From: Devosia geojensis
Lineage (GTDB): Bacteria > Pseudomonadota > Alphaproteobacteria > Rhizobiales > Devosiaceae
NCBI RefSeq assembly: GCF_000969415.1
Contig: NZ_JZEX01000057.1
Span: 1-57,104, forward strand
DNA length: 57,104 bases
Reading direction: 5' to 3'
Positions 1 to 15,076 of this stretch are shown here, piece after piece; the stretch's first letter is position 1, and every line of letters begins with the position of its first letter. Below the pieces are notes generated by a model. It was given only the letters and a program-made list of their open reading frames with translations, was not told the DNA's origin and searched no databases. The translations under genes were made by a program, and so were the position numbers.

Positions 1-56
1 CCCCTATCCCCTCCCCTCAAGGGGGAGGGGCACGCATTGTGTTTGTGGCACCTTCC
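1..56. repeat. R3 family palindromic repeat, partial copy
   Basis: A C-rich then G-rich hairpin arm followed by a spacer resembling 'TGTTTGTGGCACC'. The same arm-plus-spacer organisation occurs in full at 8524-8640 and 53634-53752. Only one arm is visible here, either because the window cuts the element or because it has decayed. Confidence 0.5.
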
Positions 57-60
57 TGCC

Positions 61-210
61 AACCCACCGGCTGTCATCCCGGCGCAGGCCGGGACCCAGC
101 CCTGAACACCACCACGAGCACGGGAAGACCGGCTGCATTCCTGCCCGGTTCACACACCTTGCGGTTGGCGAGGCATCTCAGGATGGGCCCCGGCCTGCGC
201 CGGGGTGACG
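61..210. repeat. R1 family palindromic repeat, copy a
   Basis: The outer arms are TCATCCCGGCGCAGGCCGGG near 74-93 and its near complement CCGGCCTGCGCCGGGGTGA near 190-208. The inner part carries the phrase 'CACACCTTGCGG...CATCTCAGGATGG', which recurs in copies at 15857-16010 and 22123-22360. The rest of 1-392 holds no gene I can support; 211-392 is the leader of the first gene. Confidence 0.75.
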
Positions 211-392
211 ATCGCGGTGGTGGAAGTGCTGTGCACGAGCCGGCAGACGCCGGGCTGCTGGGTCGCCCGAATGAAGGACGACCCGAGGGGTTGGCGAGAG
301 GCGCTAGCTGGGGAGGGGAGGCCGCGCGGGGCGGAACGTTCATCTTGCCTCTGCGTTGATCGGGACCTTTCCCGAAGGACGAGGCAAACACC

Positions 393-1640
393 ATGGCGCG
401 GCGCATGGGGGGCGTGGCCAAACCGATGTCGGATACACAGTTCGAGCGCGTTCTGGCCAATGCGGCCCGGCTTGCGGTCGTCGCCATAGGCCTCGTGGTC
501 GCACTGGTCGCGCTGCAGGCGGGCCAGGTGTTCCTGGCGCCGGTGTTCCTTGCCATCGTCACCGGACTGATGTTCGGGCCGCTGGCCGACCGGCTGGAGG
601 CGTGGGGCGTGGTGCCGGCGCTTTCGGCGGGCATCGTCGTCTTGACGCTGATCGGCCTCGGGCTGGTCGCCGGGGCGCTGTTCTCGGTTCCGCTCGCCGA
701 ATGGATCGGACGGGCTCCCGCCATCTGGGAGAAGCTGCAGCGCGAGCTTGCCAGCTGGCAGGGGGTGCTGCAGTCCTTCGGCGCCTTCCAGGAGGAGCTG
801 AGCGGCATTTTCGGGGAAAGCACCCGCATGGAAGTGCGGGTGGAGGACGGGAACGCGGTGACGAGCGTGGCGCTGCTGGCGCCCTCGATCTTGGCGCAGT
901 TCGCCATCTTCCTCGCCAGCCTCTACTTCTTCGTGGCCACCCGCGACCATATCCGCATCTCGATGCTTACCCTTTGCGTGAGCCGGCGCATGCGCTGGCG
1001 CACCGCCCATATGTTCCGCGACATCGAGCAGAAGGTGTCGCGCTACCTGATCTCGATCACCATCATCAATGTCGGGGTCGGCATCGTCGTCTCGATCATC
1101 ATGTGGGCGATCGGCATGCCTTCGCCGCTGCTGTGGGGGGCGCTGGCGGCGGTGCTCAACTACATTCCCTATGTGGGCATGGCGGTGATGTGGGTGATCC
1201 TCCTCGCCGTCGGGCTCGGGACGCGCACGGGGATCGAGCAGATCCTGCTGCCGGTCGGGTGCTACATGGTCGTCAACTTCCTCGAAGGCCAGCTCATCAC
1301 GCCGCATTTCATCGGACGGGCGATGACGCTCAACCCGTTCGTCATCTTCCTTTCCATCACCTTCTGGCTGTGGGCGTGGGGGCCGATCGGCGGCGTCATC
1401 GCGGTGCCCGCGCTGCTCATCGCCCAGTCGGTGCTGGGGCATGTGGTGCCGAGCCAGCCGGTCAGGCCCCGCCGGCCGGTGCGGCGCACGCGCGACATGA
1501 GCCGGCGCGAGGAGCTGCTCGCCAACGCCGCGCAGGCGATCCGGGAACAGAACGACGACGAAGACGAGGAGCGTAAGCGTGAGCGCATGCGGCCGCCGGG
1601 CGGCACGGCGCCCAGCGGCGTTGAGCCGGCGCATAGCTGA
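393..1640 (+). CDS. AI-2E family transporter / PerM-like membrane protein
   Basis: A 415-residue polytopic membrane protein of the AI-2E/PerM (UPF0118) family. Paired N-terminal helices lie at about residues 25-90. A soluble region at about 100-165 is followed by a run of hydrophobic helices with the family-like segments NYIPYVGM and NFLEGQLITPHFIG, and a final helix pair ends near residue 355. The C-terminal 60 residues are Arg/Glu-rich and presumably cytoplasmic. The start is taken at the ATG preceded by AAGGACGAGG; an internal ATG at 426 is possible. Members have been linked to autoinducer-2 export or Na+/H+ exchange, but the substrate cannot be read from sequence. It is followed after about 100 bp by another transporter in the same direction. 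Confidence 0.85.
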   Translation: MARRMGGVAKPMSDTQFERVLANAARLAVVAIGLVVALVALQAGQVFLAPVFLAIVTGLMFGPLADRLEAWGVVPALSAGIVVLTLIGLGLVAGALFSVPLAEWIGRAPAIWEKLQRELASWQGVLQSFGAFQEELSGIFGESTRMEVRVEDGNAVTSVALLAPSILAQFAIFLASLYFFVATRDHIRISMLTLCVSRRMRWRTAHMFRDIEQKVSRYLISITIINVGVGIVVSIIMWAIGMPSPLLWGALAAVLNYIPYVGMAVMWVILLAVGLGTRTGIEQILLPVGCYMVVNFLEGQLITPHFIGRAMTLNPFVIFLSITFWLWAWGPIGGVIAVPALLIAQSVLGHVVPSQPVRPRRPVRRTRDMSRREELLANAAQAIREQNDDEDEERKRERMRPPGGTAPSGVEPAHS

Positions 1641-1736
1641 TAGCGGACGGGCCGGCTTGACTGCGCGGGGGCGAGCCGCCAACACTTCGGCAGGAGCCGC
1701 CGACCGGCGGTTTGAAAGAGCCCCCGGAGCCTGCCA

Positions 1737-3605
1737 GTGGATACCGAAACCGTCTCGCACGCGGCCGATGCCGCAGCCCATGCCGCCGACGCCGCGCACG
1801 GCGCCGTAGACCTCGTGCCCATCGTCGTGCTGCTGGCGGCGGCCGTCTTTGCCGTGCCGCTCTTCAAGCGGCTGGGGCTCGGCACGGTGCTCGGGTACCT
1901 CGCGGCCGGCCTGCTGCTGGGCCCATCGGGCATCGGGCTCATCGCCGATCCGCAGAGCGTGCTGCATGCCGCCGAGCTCGGCGTCGTCATGTTCCTCTTC
2001 ATCATCGGGCTGGAGATGGAGCCGGCCCGGCTCTGGTCGCTGCGCAAGCAGATCTTCGGGCTCGGCGCGGTGCAGGTGGGGGTGTGCGGCCTGCTGCTGA
2101 CCGGGGTCGGTATCCTCCTCGGGTTCGCACCGGCGGTTTCGTTCGTCTTCGGCATGGGGTTCGTTTTGACCTCGACGGCCATCGTCATGCAGATCCTGGG
2201 CGAAGCCAACCAGCTCTCGACGGACGGCGGGCAGAAGATGGTCTCCATCCTGCTGCTCGAGGACCTCGCCATCGTGCCGCTACTGGCGATCGTTGCCATC
2301 CTCGCCCCGTCGACGGGCGAGGTCAGCATGGTCACGCGCCTGACCGGCATCGGCCTGGCGCTCGGGGCCGTCGTGGTGCTGATCTTCCTCGGACGGCGGA
2401 TCATGAACCCGGTGTTCTCGCTGCTCGCCAACGCCAAGATCCGCGAGGTGATGACGGCGGCCGCGCTGCTGGTGGTGCTGGGCGCCGCGCTCCTCATGCA
2501 GTCGGTGGGGCTGTCGATGGCGATGGGCGCGTTCCTCGCCGGCGTCCTGCTCTCGACCTCGACGTTCCGCAACCAGCTCGAGGCCGACGTCGAGCCGTTC
2601 CGCGGCATCCTCCTCGGGCTCTTCTTCCTGGCGGTCGGGATGTCGCTCGACCTCTCGGTGGTCGCGGCCAGCTGGCAGATCATCGCGGTGGCGGTCGTCA
2701 GCTACATGATCGTCAAGGCGCTGGCCATCTATGTCATCGCCCGCCTCCTGCGCTCCAGCCACAAGGAGGCGCTGAAGCGCGCGGTGCTGATGAGCCAGGG
2801 CGGCGAGTTCGCGTTCGTGCTCTATACGACCGCCGCATCGAGCGGCCTCATCGACGGGCCGACCAACGCCATCTTCACGGCCACCGTCATCATCTCGATG
2901 GTGCTGACGCCCTTCGCCCTCGTCGGGCTGCGCTACGTGATGCCCAAGCCCGTGCAGTCGCTCGACGGCGTCGTCGTGCCGGAGGACCTCAGCGAGCGTG
3001 TCCTGCTCATCGGGTTCGGCCGCTTCGGGCAGATCGCGAGCCAGGCGCTGCTGGGGCAGGGGCACTCGATCTCGATCATCGACAACGACGTCGAGATGAT
3101 CGAGGCCGCCGCGACCTTCGGGTTCAAGGTCTACTATGGCGACGGAACGCGCCTCGATATCCTGCGGGCTGCGGGCGCGCCCAATGCCGACCTGGTGCTG
3201 GTGTGCACCGACAACAAGGAGGCAACGACCCGGATCGTCGAGCTGATGCGCAGCGAATATCCGCTGGTCAAGGTCATCGCCCGCTCGTTCGACCGCCAGC
3301 ACGCGATCGAATTGCGCAAGCTCGGGGTCGAATACGAGCTGCGCGAGACGTTCGAATCGGCGCTGAGCTTCGGGGCGCAGGCCATCCGCGAGCTCGGCGC
3401 GACCGAGGACGAGATCATCGAGGTGGTGGCGGGCGTGCGCACGCGCGACAAGCTGCGCTTCGAGGCGCAGCTGCTCGGCGGGATCGATGCGGGCCGGGAC
3501 CTGCTGATCTCCAACGCTATCGAGCAGGCGCGCGAGGGCGGGGTGGAGCGGCCGGCCGAGCAGCCGGTGGTGCCGGAAGCGGCCGAGCCGGTGCGCCCGA
3601 CGTGA
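1737..3605 (+). CDS. CPA2 family monovalent cation:proton antiporter (Kef-like)
   Basis: 622 residues. The N-terminal about 395 residues form the hydrophobic CPA2 Na+/H+ exchanger domain, with about 12-13 helices and family segments such as FIIGLEMEP and AFLAGVLLS. A Rossmann-type TrkA-N/RCK domain follows at about 420-540, with the nucleotide-binding start LLIGFGRFGQ and an acidic residue ending the second strand (IIDND). Members exchange K+ or Na+ for H+ at the inner membrane, gated by NAD(H) or glutathione adducts bound at the RCK domain. The start is GTG, chosen because CGGAG lies 7 bases upstream. The last about 15 residues are Pro/Glu-rich. KefB, KefC and YbaL-type members cannot be told apart here. 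Confidence 0.88.
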   Translation: MDTETVSHAADAAAHAADAAHGAVDLVPIVVLLAAAVFAVPLFKRLGLGTVLGYLAAGLLLGPSGIGLIADPQSVLHAAELGVVMFLFIIGLEMEPARLWSLRKQIFGLGAVQVGVCGLLLTGVGILLGFAPAVSFVFGMGFVLTSTAIVMQILGEANQLSTDGGQKMVSILLLEDLAIVPLLAIVAILAPSTGEVSMVTRLTGIGLALGAVVVLIFLGRRIMNPVFSLLANAKIREVMTAAALLVVLGAALLMQSVGLSMAMGAFLAGVLLSTSTFRNQLEADVEPFRGILLGLFFLAVGMSLDLSVVAASWQIIAVAVVSYMIVKALAIYVIARLLRSSHKEALKRAVLMSQGGEFAFVLYTTAASSGLIDGPTNAIFTATVIISMVLTPFALVGLRYVMPKPVQSLDGVVVPEDLSERVLLIGFGRFGQIASQALLGQGHSISIIDNDVEMIEAAATFGFKVYYGDGTRLDILRAAGAPNADLVLVCTDNKEATTRIVELMRSEYPLVKVIARSFDRQHAIELRKLGVEYELRETFESALSFGAQAIRELGATEDEIIEVVAGVRTRDKLRFEAQLLGGIDAGRDLLISNAIEQAREGGVERPAEQPVVPEAAEPVRPT

Positions 3606-3701
3606 CCGGCCCGGCGCGCAAAGGGGCTTCCGCCTGCACAAATTAAGTGCAAGAGTGGCGCCATTAGAGGGGAACATCGTCATGATACCGGAATTGCGAC
3701 A

Positions 3702-6179
3702 ATGCCGCAAAAACCTATCGTATACGACGCTCCCACGCCCGAGCCGCGCGCCATCACGGTCGAGGCTCTGCAGGCGGAAATTCTAGAAAAGCTCACCTAT
3801 TCCATCGGCAAGGACCCGATCGTCGCCCGCCGCCACGACTGGCTGGCGGCGACGATCTATGCGGTGCGCGACCGCATCATGGACCGGTGGATGGAGAGTT
3901 CGCGCGAGACCTGGCGCACCTCCAACAAGCGCGTCTACTACTTGAGCCTCGAGTTCCTCATCGGGCGCCTGATGCGCGATGCGATGAGCAATGTCGGGCT
4001 GATGGAGCCGGTGCGCGAGGCTTTGAAGAACCTCAAGGTCGACCTCGACGACCTGCTCGACCTCGAGCCCGACGCCGCGCTCGGCAATGGCGGCCTCGGG
4101 CGGCTGGCGGCGTGCTTCATGGAATCGATGTCGACGCTGCAGATCCCGGCCTATGGCTACGGCATCCGCTACGCCCACGGGCTCTTCCGGCAGGAGATGA
4201 GCGAGGGCTGGCAGGTGGAGCTGCCCGAGGAGTGGCTGGCCCACGGCAATCCCTGGGAGTTCGAGCGGCGCGAGAGCGCCTATGAGATCGGGTTCGGCGG
4301 GCATGTCGAGCCGGTGACGGACCCGGACGGCACGGCGCGCCAGGAATGGCGGCCCAACGACCACCTGATGGCGGTGGCGTTCGATACGCCGATCGTCGGC
4401 TGGCGCGGGGCGCGGGTCAATACGCTGCGGCTCTGGAGCGCGCAGCCGATCGATCCGATCCTCCTCGACAAGTTCAACTCGGGCGACCATATCGGGGCGC
4501 TCGAGGAGAGCGCCAGGGCCGAGGCGATCACGCGGGTGCTCTATCCGGCGGACTCGACGGCGGCGGGGCAGGAATTGCGGCTGCGCCAGGAGTTCTTCTT
4601 TTCCTCGGCGTCCCTCCAGGACATCGTGCGCCGGCACCTGCAGCAATATGGCGACCTCGGCTCATTGCCCGAAAAGGTCGCGGTGCAGCTCAACGACACG
4701 CATCCGGCGATCTCCATCGCCGAGCTGATGCGCATCCTCGTCGACCTCAACGGCATGCGGTGGGCGGATGCGTGGAAGATCACCAAGGGCGTCTTCAGCT
4801 ACACCAACCACACGCTGCTGCCGGAGGCGCTGGAGAGCTGGCCGGTGGCGCTGCTGGAACGGCTGCTGCCGCGGCATATGCAGATCATCTACGCCATCAA
4901 CGCGGACGTGCTGACGGAAGCGCGCCAGCGCGCCAAGTTCGGCGACGACCAGATCGCGCGGGTCTCGCTCATCGACGAGCACGGCGGGCGGCGGGTGCGC
5001 ATGGGGCAGCTCGCGTTCGTCGGCTCCCACGCGATCAACGGCGTCTCGGCGCTGCATACGGAGCTGATGAAGCAGACGGTCTTTTCGGACCTGCACAAGC
5101 TCTATCCCGACCGCATCCAGAACAAGACCAACGGCATCACGCCGCGCCGCTGGCTGATGCAGTGCAATCCAGGCCTCACGCGCCTGATAACCGAGCGGAT
5201 CGGGCCGGGCTTCCTCGACGACATCGACAAGCTCAGGGGGCTCGAGGCGCATGCGGACGATCCGGTGTTCCAGGAGCAGTTCGCCAACGTGAAGACCGCC
5301 AACAAGGCGCGGCTGGCGCGGCTCATCAAGGACCGGCTGGGTGTGACGGTCTCGCAGGACGCGCTCTTCGACGTGCAGATCAAGCGCATCCACGAGTACA
5401 AGCGGCAGCTCCTCAACATCATCCAGGCCGTCGCCGCCTACGATGAGATCCGCGCCCATCCGGAGCGGGACTGGGTGCCGCGCGTCAAGGTCTTCGCCGG
5501 CAAGGCGGCGCCCAGCTACTGGAACGCCAAGCTCATCATCAAGCTCATCAACGACGTGGCGCGGGTCATCAACAACGATCCGGCGGTGCGCGGGCTCCTG
5601 AAGGTGGTGTTCCTGCCCAACTACAACGTCTCGGCTGCCGAGATCATCGTGCCGGCCGCCGACCTTTCCGAGCAGATCTCGACGGCGGGCATGGAAGCCT
5701 CGGGCACCGGCAACATGAAGTTCATGGCCAACGGCGCCGTCACCATCGGCACGATGGACGGCGCCAATGTCGAGATGCACAAGGAAGTCGGGGGCGAGAA
5801 CATCGTCATCTTCGGGCTGACGACCGAGCAGGTGGCCGAAAAGCGCGCCAAGAGCGAGGTGCCGTCGGGCGCGATCGACAAATCGCCGCGCCTCAAGGAA
5901 GCGCTCGATTCCATCTCGTCGGGCGTGTTCTCGCCCGACGACCGCAACCGCTACCGCGACCTCATCGGCGGCCTCTACGACCATGACTGGTTCATGGTGG
6001 CGCGCGACTTCGACGCCTATGCCGCCGCGCAGGCCAAGGTCGACAAGCTCTGGCTCGACAAGCCCAGGTGGAACCGGATGGCCATCCTCAATACCGCCCG
6101 GGTCGGCTTCTTCTCGTCCGACCGGACCATCCGGCAGTACGCCGAGGACATATGGGAGGTGCCCCTCGCAACGCACTAG
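3702..6179 (+). CDS. glgP: Glycogen/alpha-glucan phosphorylase
   Basis: An 825-residue GT35 phosphorylase that releases glucose-1-phosphate from the non-reducing ends of glycogen with pyridoxal phosphate as cofactor. Visible landmarks are the N-terminal DLEPDAALGNGGLGRLAACF segment, NDTHPAISIAELMR, KRIHEYKRQLLN, and the PLP-lysine region EASGTGNMKFMANGA. The length is normal for the family (800-840). It opens the glycogen operon, about 100 bp after the antiporter gene. The ribosome-binding site is weak (GGAA about 9 bases upstream). The start is supported by the absence of an in-frame upstream alternative. Confidence 0.96.
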   Translation: MPQKPIVYDAPTPEPRAITVEALQAEILEKLTYSIGKDPIVARRHDWLAATIYAVRDRIMDRWMESSRETWRTSNKRVYYLSLEFLIGRLMRDAMSNVGLMEPVREALKNLKVDLDDLLDLEPDAALGNGGLGRLAACFMESMSTLQIPAYGYGIRYAHGLFRQEMSEGWQVELPEEWLAHGNPWEFERRESAYEIGFGGHVEPVTDPDGTARQEWRPNDHLMAVAFDTPIVGWRGARVNTLRLWSAQPIDPILLDKFNSGDHIGALEESARAEAITRVLYPADSTAAGQELRLRQEFFFSSASLQDIVRRHLQQYGDLGSLPEKVAVQLNDTHPAISIAELMRILVDLNGMRWADAWKITKGVFSYTNHTLLPEALESWPVALLERLLPRHMQIIYAINADVLTEARQRAKFGDDQIARVSLIDEHGGRRVRMGQLAFVGSHAINGVSALHTELMKQTVFSDLHKLYPDRIQNKTNGITPRRWLMQCNPGLTRLITERIGPGFLDDIDKLRGLEAHADDPVFQEQFANVKTANKARLARLIKDRLGVTVSQDALFDVQIKRIHEYKRQLLNIIQAVAAYDEIRAHPERDWVPRVKVFAGKAAPSYWNAKLIIKLINDVARVINNDPAVRGLLKVVFLPNYNVSAAEIIVPAADLSEQISTAGMEASGTGNMKFMANGAVTIGTMDGANVEMHKEVGGENIVIFGLTTEQVAEKRAKSEVPSGAIDKSPRLKEALDSISSGVFSPDDRNRYRDLIGGLYDHDWFMVARDFDAYAAAQAKVDKLWLDKPRWNRMAILNTARVGFFSSDRTIRQYAEDIWEVPLATH

Positions 6180-6277
6180 CCGATTTCGACGTTCGGGTTC
6201 CGCCATGCGCGGAACGAGGGCACCGCCCGCTGCCCAATGAAGCGGACGAGAAGAAAGACGACCGGGGGGATGTGTAC

Positions 6278-8473
6278 GTGAGCAATGAGAACTGGCAGGC
6301 CGATCCGCGCGAGATCGAAGCGATCGTCAACGGCCGGCATGGCAACGCCTTTGCATTCCTGGGCCTGCACCAGGTGGGCGGCACCTCGGTGCTGCGGGCG
6401 TTCGTGCCGCATGCGCAGACGCTCCATGCCCATACGCTCGAGGGAACCGAGCTCGGCCCGATGATCCAGCGCCACCCGGCCGGATTCTTCGAGGGCAAGG
6501 TGACGATCGACCGGCCTCAGCCGATCCGCTATCGCGCGGCCAATGAGGGCGGCGAGTGGGACGTCTACGATCCCTATAGCTTCGGGCCGGTGCTCGGGCC
6601 CATGGACGACTACTATATCGGCGAGGGCAGCCACCTCAGGCTTTTCGACAAGCTCGGCGCCCACGAGATGGAGTTCGAGGGCATCCACGGCACGCATTTC
6701 GCCGTCTGGGCCCCCAATGCGCAGCGCGTGTCGGTCGTCGGGCTCTTCAACGAATGGGACGGCCGGCGCCACCCCATGCGCAAGCGCATGGACACCGGCA
6801 TCTGGGAGGTGTTCATCCCGATCCTCGGCACCGGCACGGTCTACAAGTACGAGATCGTTGGAGCGGACGGTAAGCTCCTGCCGCTGAAGGCCGACCCCTT
6901 CGCGCGCCAGTCGGAGCTGCGCCCGCGCAACGCCTCGATCGTGCCCGATCCCACCCCCTTCACCTGGACGGACGGCGCTTATCTCGAAGCGCGCGCCCGC
7001 AAAGACTGGCGGCGCAGCCCCATGTCGATCTACGAGGTGCACCTCGGCTCGTGGCGAAGGCGGCCGGACGGGCATTTCCTCGACTATGACCAGTTCGCCG
7101 ATCAGCTCGTGCCCTATGTCGCCGACATGGGCTACACCCATATCGAGTTGCTGCCGATCTCCGAACATCCGTTCGATCCGAGCTGGGGCTACCAGCCGAC
7201 CGGCCTCTATTCGCCGACCGCGCGGTTCGGCGATCCCGCCGGGTTCGCCCGCTTCGTCGATGCCGCGCATAACGCCGGGCTCGGCGTCATCCTCGACTGG
7301 GTGCCGGCGCATTTCCCGACGGACGAATGGGGTCTTTCCCACTTCGACGGCACGGCGCTCTACGAGCACGCCGACCCGCGCCAGGGCTACCATCCGGACT
7401 GGAACACGGCGGTCTACAATTTCGGGCGAAAGGAGGTCGTTTCCTACCTCGTCAACAACGCCCTCTACTGGCTCGAGACCTTCCATATCGACGGGCTGCG
7501 CGTCGATGCGGTGGCTTCGATGCTCTACCTCGACTATTCGCGCCAGCACGGGCAGTGGGTGCCCAACAAGTTCGGCGGCAACGAGAACATCGAGGCGGTG
7601 GAGTTCTTGAAGCGCGTCAACTCGGAAACCTACCGGCTGCATCCCGGCACGTTCATGATCGCCGAAGAGTCGACCGCCTGGTCCGGCGTTTCCGCGCCCG
7701 TCCACAGCGGCGGGCTCGGCTTCGGTTTCAAGTGGAACATGGGCTTCATGAACGACACGCTGCGCTACATGAGCCGCGAGCCCGTCCATCGCAAGTTCCA
7801 CCACAACGACATGACCTTCGGCATGATCTATGCCTTCTCGGAGAACTTCGTGCTGCCGATCAGCCACGACGAGGTGGTGCATGGCAAGGGCTCGATGCTC
7901 TCCAAGATGCCCGGCGACGACTGGCAGCAGTTCGCCAACCTGCGCGCCTACTACGGCTATATGTGGGGGCATCCGGGCAAGAAGCTCTTGTTCATGGGCC
8001 AGGAGTTCGCCCAGCGCGAAGAATGGAACGACGGCAAGGCGCTCGACTGGTTCCTGCTGGATGCGGGCATGCACGAGGGGGTGCGCCGGCTGATCGCCGA
8101 CCTCAACGCGGCCTATCGCGAGTTGCCGGCGCTCCACGCGCGCGACTGCGAGCCGGACGGCTTCGAGTGGATCATCGGCAACGACCAGCACAACTCGGTC
8201 TTCGCCTGGGTGCGGCGCGCGCCGGACGCCGATCCGGTGGTGGTCGTCTCCAACTTCACGCCGGTGCCGCGCGACAACTACGTCGTGCCGATGCCGATCG
8301 CCGGCCGGTGGATCGAGCGGATCAACACGGACGCGGGCTGGTATGGCGGCTCCAACGGCGGCAACCAGGGCGCGGTGACGGCGGCTGCGGTGACGGGGCG
8401 GCACATGCCGGCGGAAGCGAAACTCTACCTGCCGCCGCTTTCGACGCTGGTGCTGAAGTTTGAGGGCGGTTGA
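6278..8473 (+). CDS. glgB: 1,4-alpha-glucan branching enzyme
   Basis: A 731-residue GH13 branching enzyme that makes alpha-1,6 branches in glycogen. An N-terminal duplicated CBM48-like part precedes the (beta/alpha)8 barrel. The catalytic nucleophile is Asp410 in GLRVDAVAS and the acid/base is Glu463 in MIAEEST, 53 residues apart as I recall for E. coli GlgB (405/458). The third acid is in ISHDEVVHG. The reading frame is open back into glgP, but the GTG at 6278, preceded by a GGGGGGA ribosome-binding site, gives the family's usual length. A GTG two codons earlier has too short a spacing. It starts 98 bp after glgP. Confidence 0.95.
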   Translation: MSNENWQADPREIEAIVNGRHGNAFAFLGLHQVGGTSVLRAFVPHAQTLHAHTLEGTELGPMIQRHPAGFFEGKVTIDRPQPIRYRAANEGGEWDVYDPYSFGPVLGPMDDYYIGEGSHLRLFDKLGAHEMEFEGIHGTHFAVWAPNAQRVSVVGLFNEWDGRRHPMRKRMDTGIWEVFIPILGTGTVYKYEIVGADGKLLPLKADPFARQSELRPRNASIVPDPTPFTWTDGAYLEARARKDWRRSPMSIYEVHLGSWRRRPDGHFLDYDQFADQLVPYVADMGYTHIELLPISEHPFDPSWGYQPTGLYSPTARFGDPAGFARFVDAAHNAGLGVILDWVPAHFPTDEWGLSHFDGTALYEHADPRQGYHPDWNTAVYNFGRKEVVSYLVNNALYWLETFHIDGLRVDAVASMLYLDYSRQHGQWVPNKFGGNENIEAVEFLKRVNSETYRLHPGTFMIAEESTAWSGVSAPVHSGGLGFGFKWNMGFMNDTLRYMSREPVHRKFHHNDMTFGMIYAFSENFVLPISHDEVVHGKGSMLSKMPGDDWQQFANLRAYYGYMWGHPGKKLLFMGQEFAQREEWNDGKALDWFLLDAGMHEGVRRLIADLNAAYRELPALHARDCEPDGFEWIIGNDQHNSVFAWVRRAPDADPVVVVSNFTPVPRDNYVVPMPIAGRWIERINTDAGWYGGSNGGNQGAVTAAAVTGRHMPAEAKLYLPPLSTLVLKFEGG

Positions 8474-8523
8474 TGGCGGCAAGGGGCGGGGGGCGTCGCG
8501 ATTTTCGAGCGAGAGCGGGGTTC

Positions 8524-8640
8524 ACCCCCCTCCCATCCTCCCCCGCAAGGGGGGAGGTGCCGCATCGTGCTTGTGGCACTATTTCGCCCCACACACAGAA
8601 CCACACCTCCCCCCTTGCGGGGGAGGATGGGAGGGGGGTG
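8524..8640. repeat. R3 family palindromic repeat within the glg operon
   Basis: Two arms of about 35 bases (pyrimidine-rich 8525-8558, purine-rich complement about 8604-8639) flank a spacer with GCATCGTGCTTGTGGCAC. The copy at 53634-53752 has the same arms and the same spacer, so this is a dispersed element. It lies between glgB and glgC and would form a very stable hairpin in the operon mRNA. No T-run follows, so it does not look like a simple intrinsic terminator. Confidence 0.8.
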
Positions 8641-8721
8641 TTGCAGCCCCGCGCCGAGGGCAGCGTCTTCCAATCAACGCATACGACCCGGACCAATCCG
8701 GGCTCCTGAGGAGGGTACTAA

Positions 8722-9989
8722 ATGGCAGACTACAGAACACCGTCGCCACTGGCCCGTGAGGCGATGGCCTATGTCCTGGCGGGAGGCCGGGGCACGCGGC
8801 TGATGGAGTTGACCGACCGGCGCGCCAAGCCCGCGGTCTATTTCGGGGGCAAGTCGCGCATCATCGATTTCGCGCTCTCCAATGCCATCAATTCGGGCAT
8901 CAGGCGCATATCGGTCGCGACCCAGTACCAGGCGCACAGCCTCATCCGCCACCTGCAGCGCGGCTGGAACTTCCTGCGGCCCGAGCGTAACGAGAGCTTC
9001 GACATCCTGCCGGCGAGCCAGCGGGTCAAGGAAGACATGTGGTATGCGGGCACGGCCGACGCCGTCTACCAGAATATGGACATCATCGAGGACTATGGCG
9101 CGCGCTACATCGTGATCCTGGCGGGCGACCATATCTACAAGATGGACTACGAAATCATGCTGCGCCAGCACGTCGACACGGGCGCCGACGTGACCATCGG
9201 GTGCCTGGAGGTGCCGCGCATGGAAGCGACGGGCTTCGGTGTGATGCATGTCGACGGGCGCGACCGGGTGGTCGATTTCGTCGAGAAACCCAAGGACCCG
9301 CCGGGCATTCCCGACAAGCCGGACTTCGCGCTCGCCTCCATGGGCATCTACGTCTTCGAGACGCGGTTCCTGATGGAGCAGCTGCGGCGCGACGCGGCGC
9401 TCGAGGGCTCGAGCCGCGATTTCGGCAAGGACATCATCCCCTATATCGTCAAGAACGGCACGGCCTGGGCGCACCGCTTCCCGCGCTCGTGCGTGCGCTC
9501 GTCCAACGAGGAGGTCTCCTACTGGCGCGACGTCGGCACGGTCGACGCCTACTGGAAGGCCAATATCGACCTGACCGACATCACTCCGCAGCTCGACCTC
9601 TACGACCGCGACTGGCCGATCTGGACCTATGCCGAGATCACGCCGCCGGCCAAGTTCGTCCACGACTATGACGGGCGGCGCGGCTCGGCGGTCAACTCGC
9701 TGGTCTCGGGCGACTGCATCGTCTCGGGCGGCGCGCTGCAGAAGACGCTTCTCTCGACGGGCTCGCGCGTCCACTCCTATTCCGAGCTCAACGAGGCGGT
9801 GGTGCTGCCCTATTGCGACATCGGGCGCGGGGCGCGGCTGACGCGCGTCGTCGTCGACCGCGGCGTCGGCATCCCCGAGGGGCTGGTCGTCGGCGAGGAT
9901 CCAGAGTTCGACGCCAAGTGGTTCCGGCGCACCGAAACCGGCATCACCCTCGTCACCCAGCCCATGATCGACAAGTACCTGGCCAATCG

Positions 9990-9993
<4 letters not shown>
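8722..9993 (+). CDS. glgC: Glucose-1-phosphate adenylyltransferase (ADP-glucose pyrophosphorylase)
   Basis: A 423-residue enzyme that makes ADP-glucose from ATP and glucose-1-phosphate, the committed step of bacterial glycogen synthesis. The N-terminal nucleotidyltransferase fold shows [20 protein letters not shown] and the sugar-phosphate segment [14 protein letters not shown]. The C-terminal left-handed beta-helix has SGDCIVSGG. Alphaproteobacterial enzymes of this type are activated by fructose-6-phosphate or pyruvate; the allosteric class here is inference. A strong GAGGAGG ribosome-binding site lies 8 bases before the ATG. The stop overlaps the glgA start as ATGA, indicating translational coupling. 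Confidence 0.96.

Positions 9994-15075
<5,082 letters not shown>

Positions 15076-15076
<1 letters not shown>

Noticed and set aside
150..1967. A 605-codon minus-strand frame opposite the AI-2E and antiporter genes
   Set aside because: Composition is His/Arg/Asp-rich shadow text, and the plus strand has clear membrane proteins.
6068..6277. GlgB starting 112 bases inside glgP
   Set aside because: The GTG at 6278 has a good ribosome-binding site and gives standard GlgB length.
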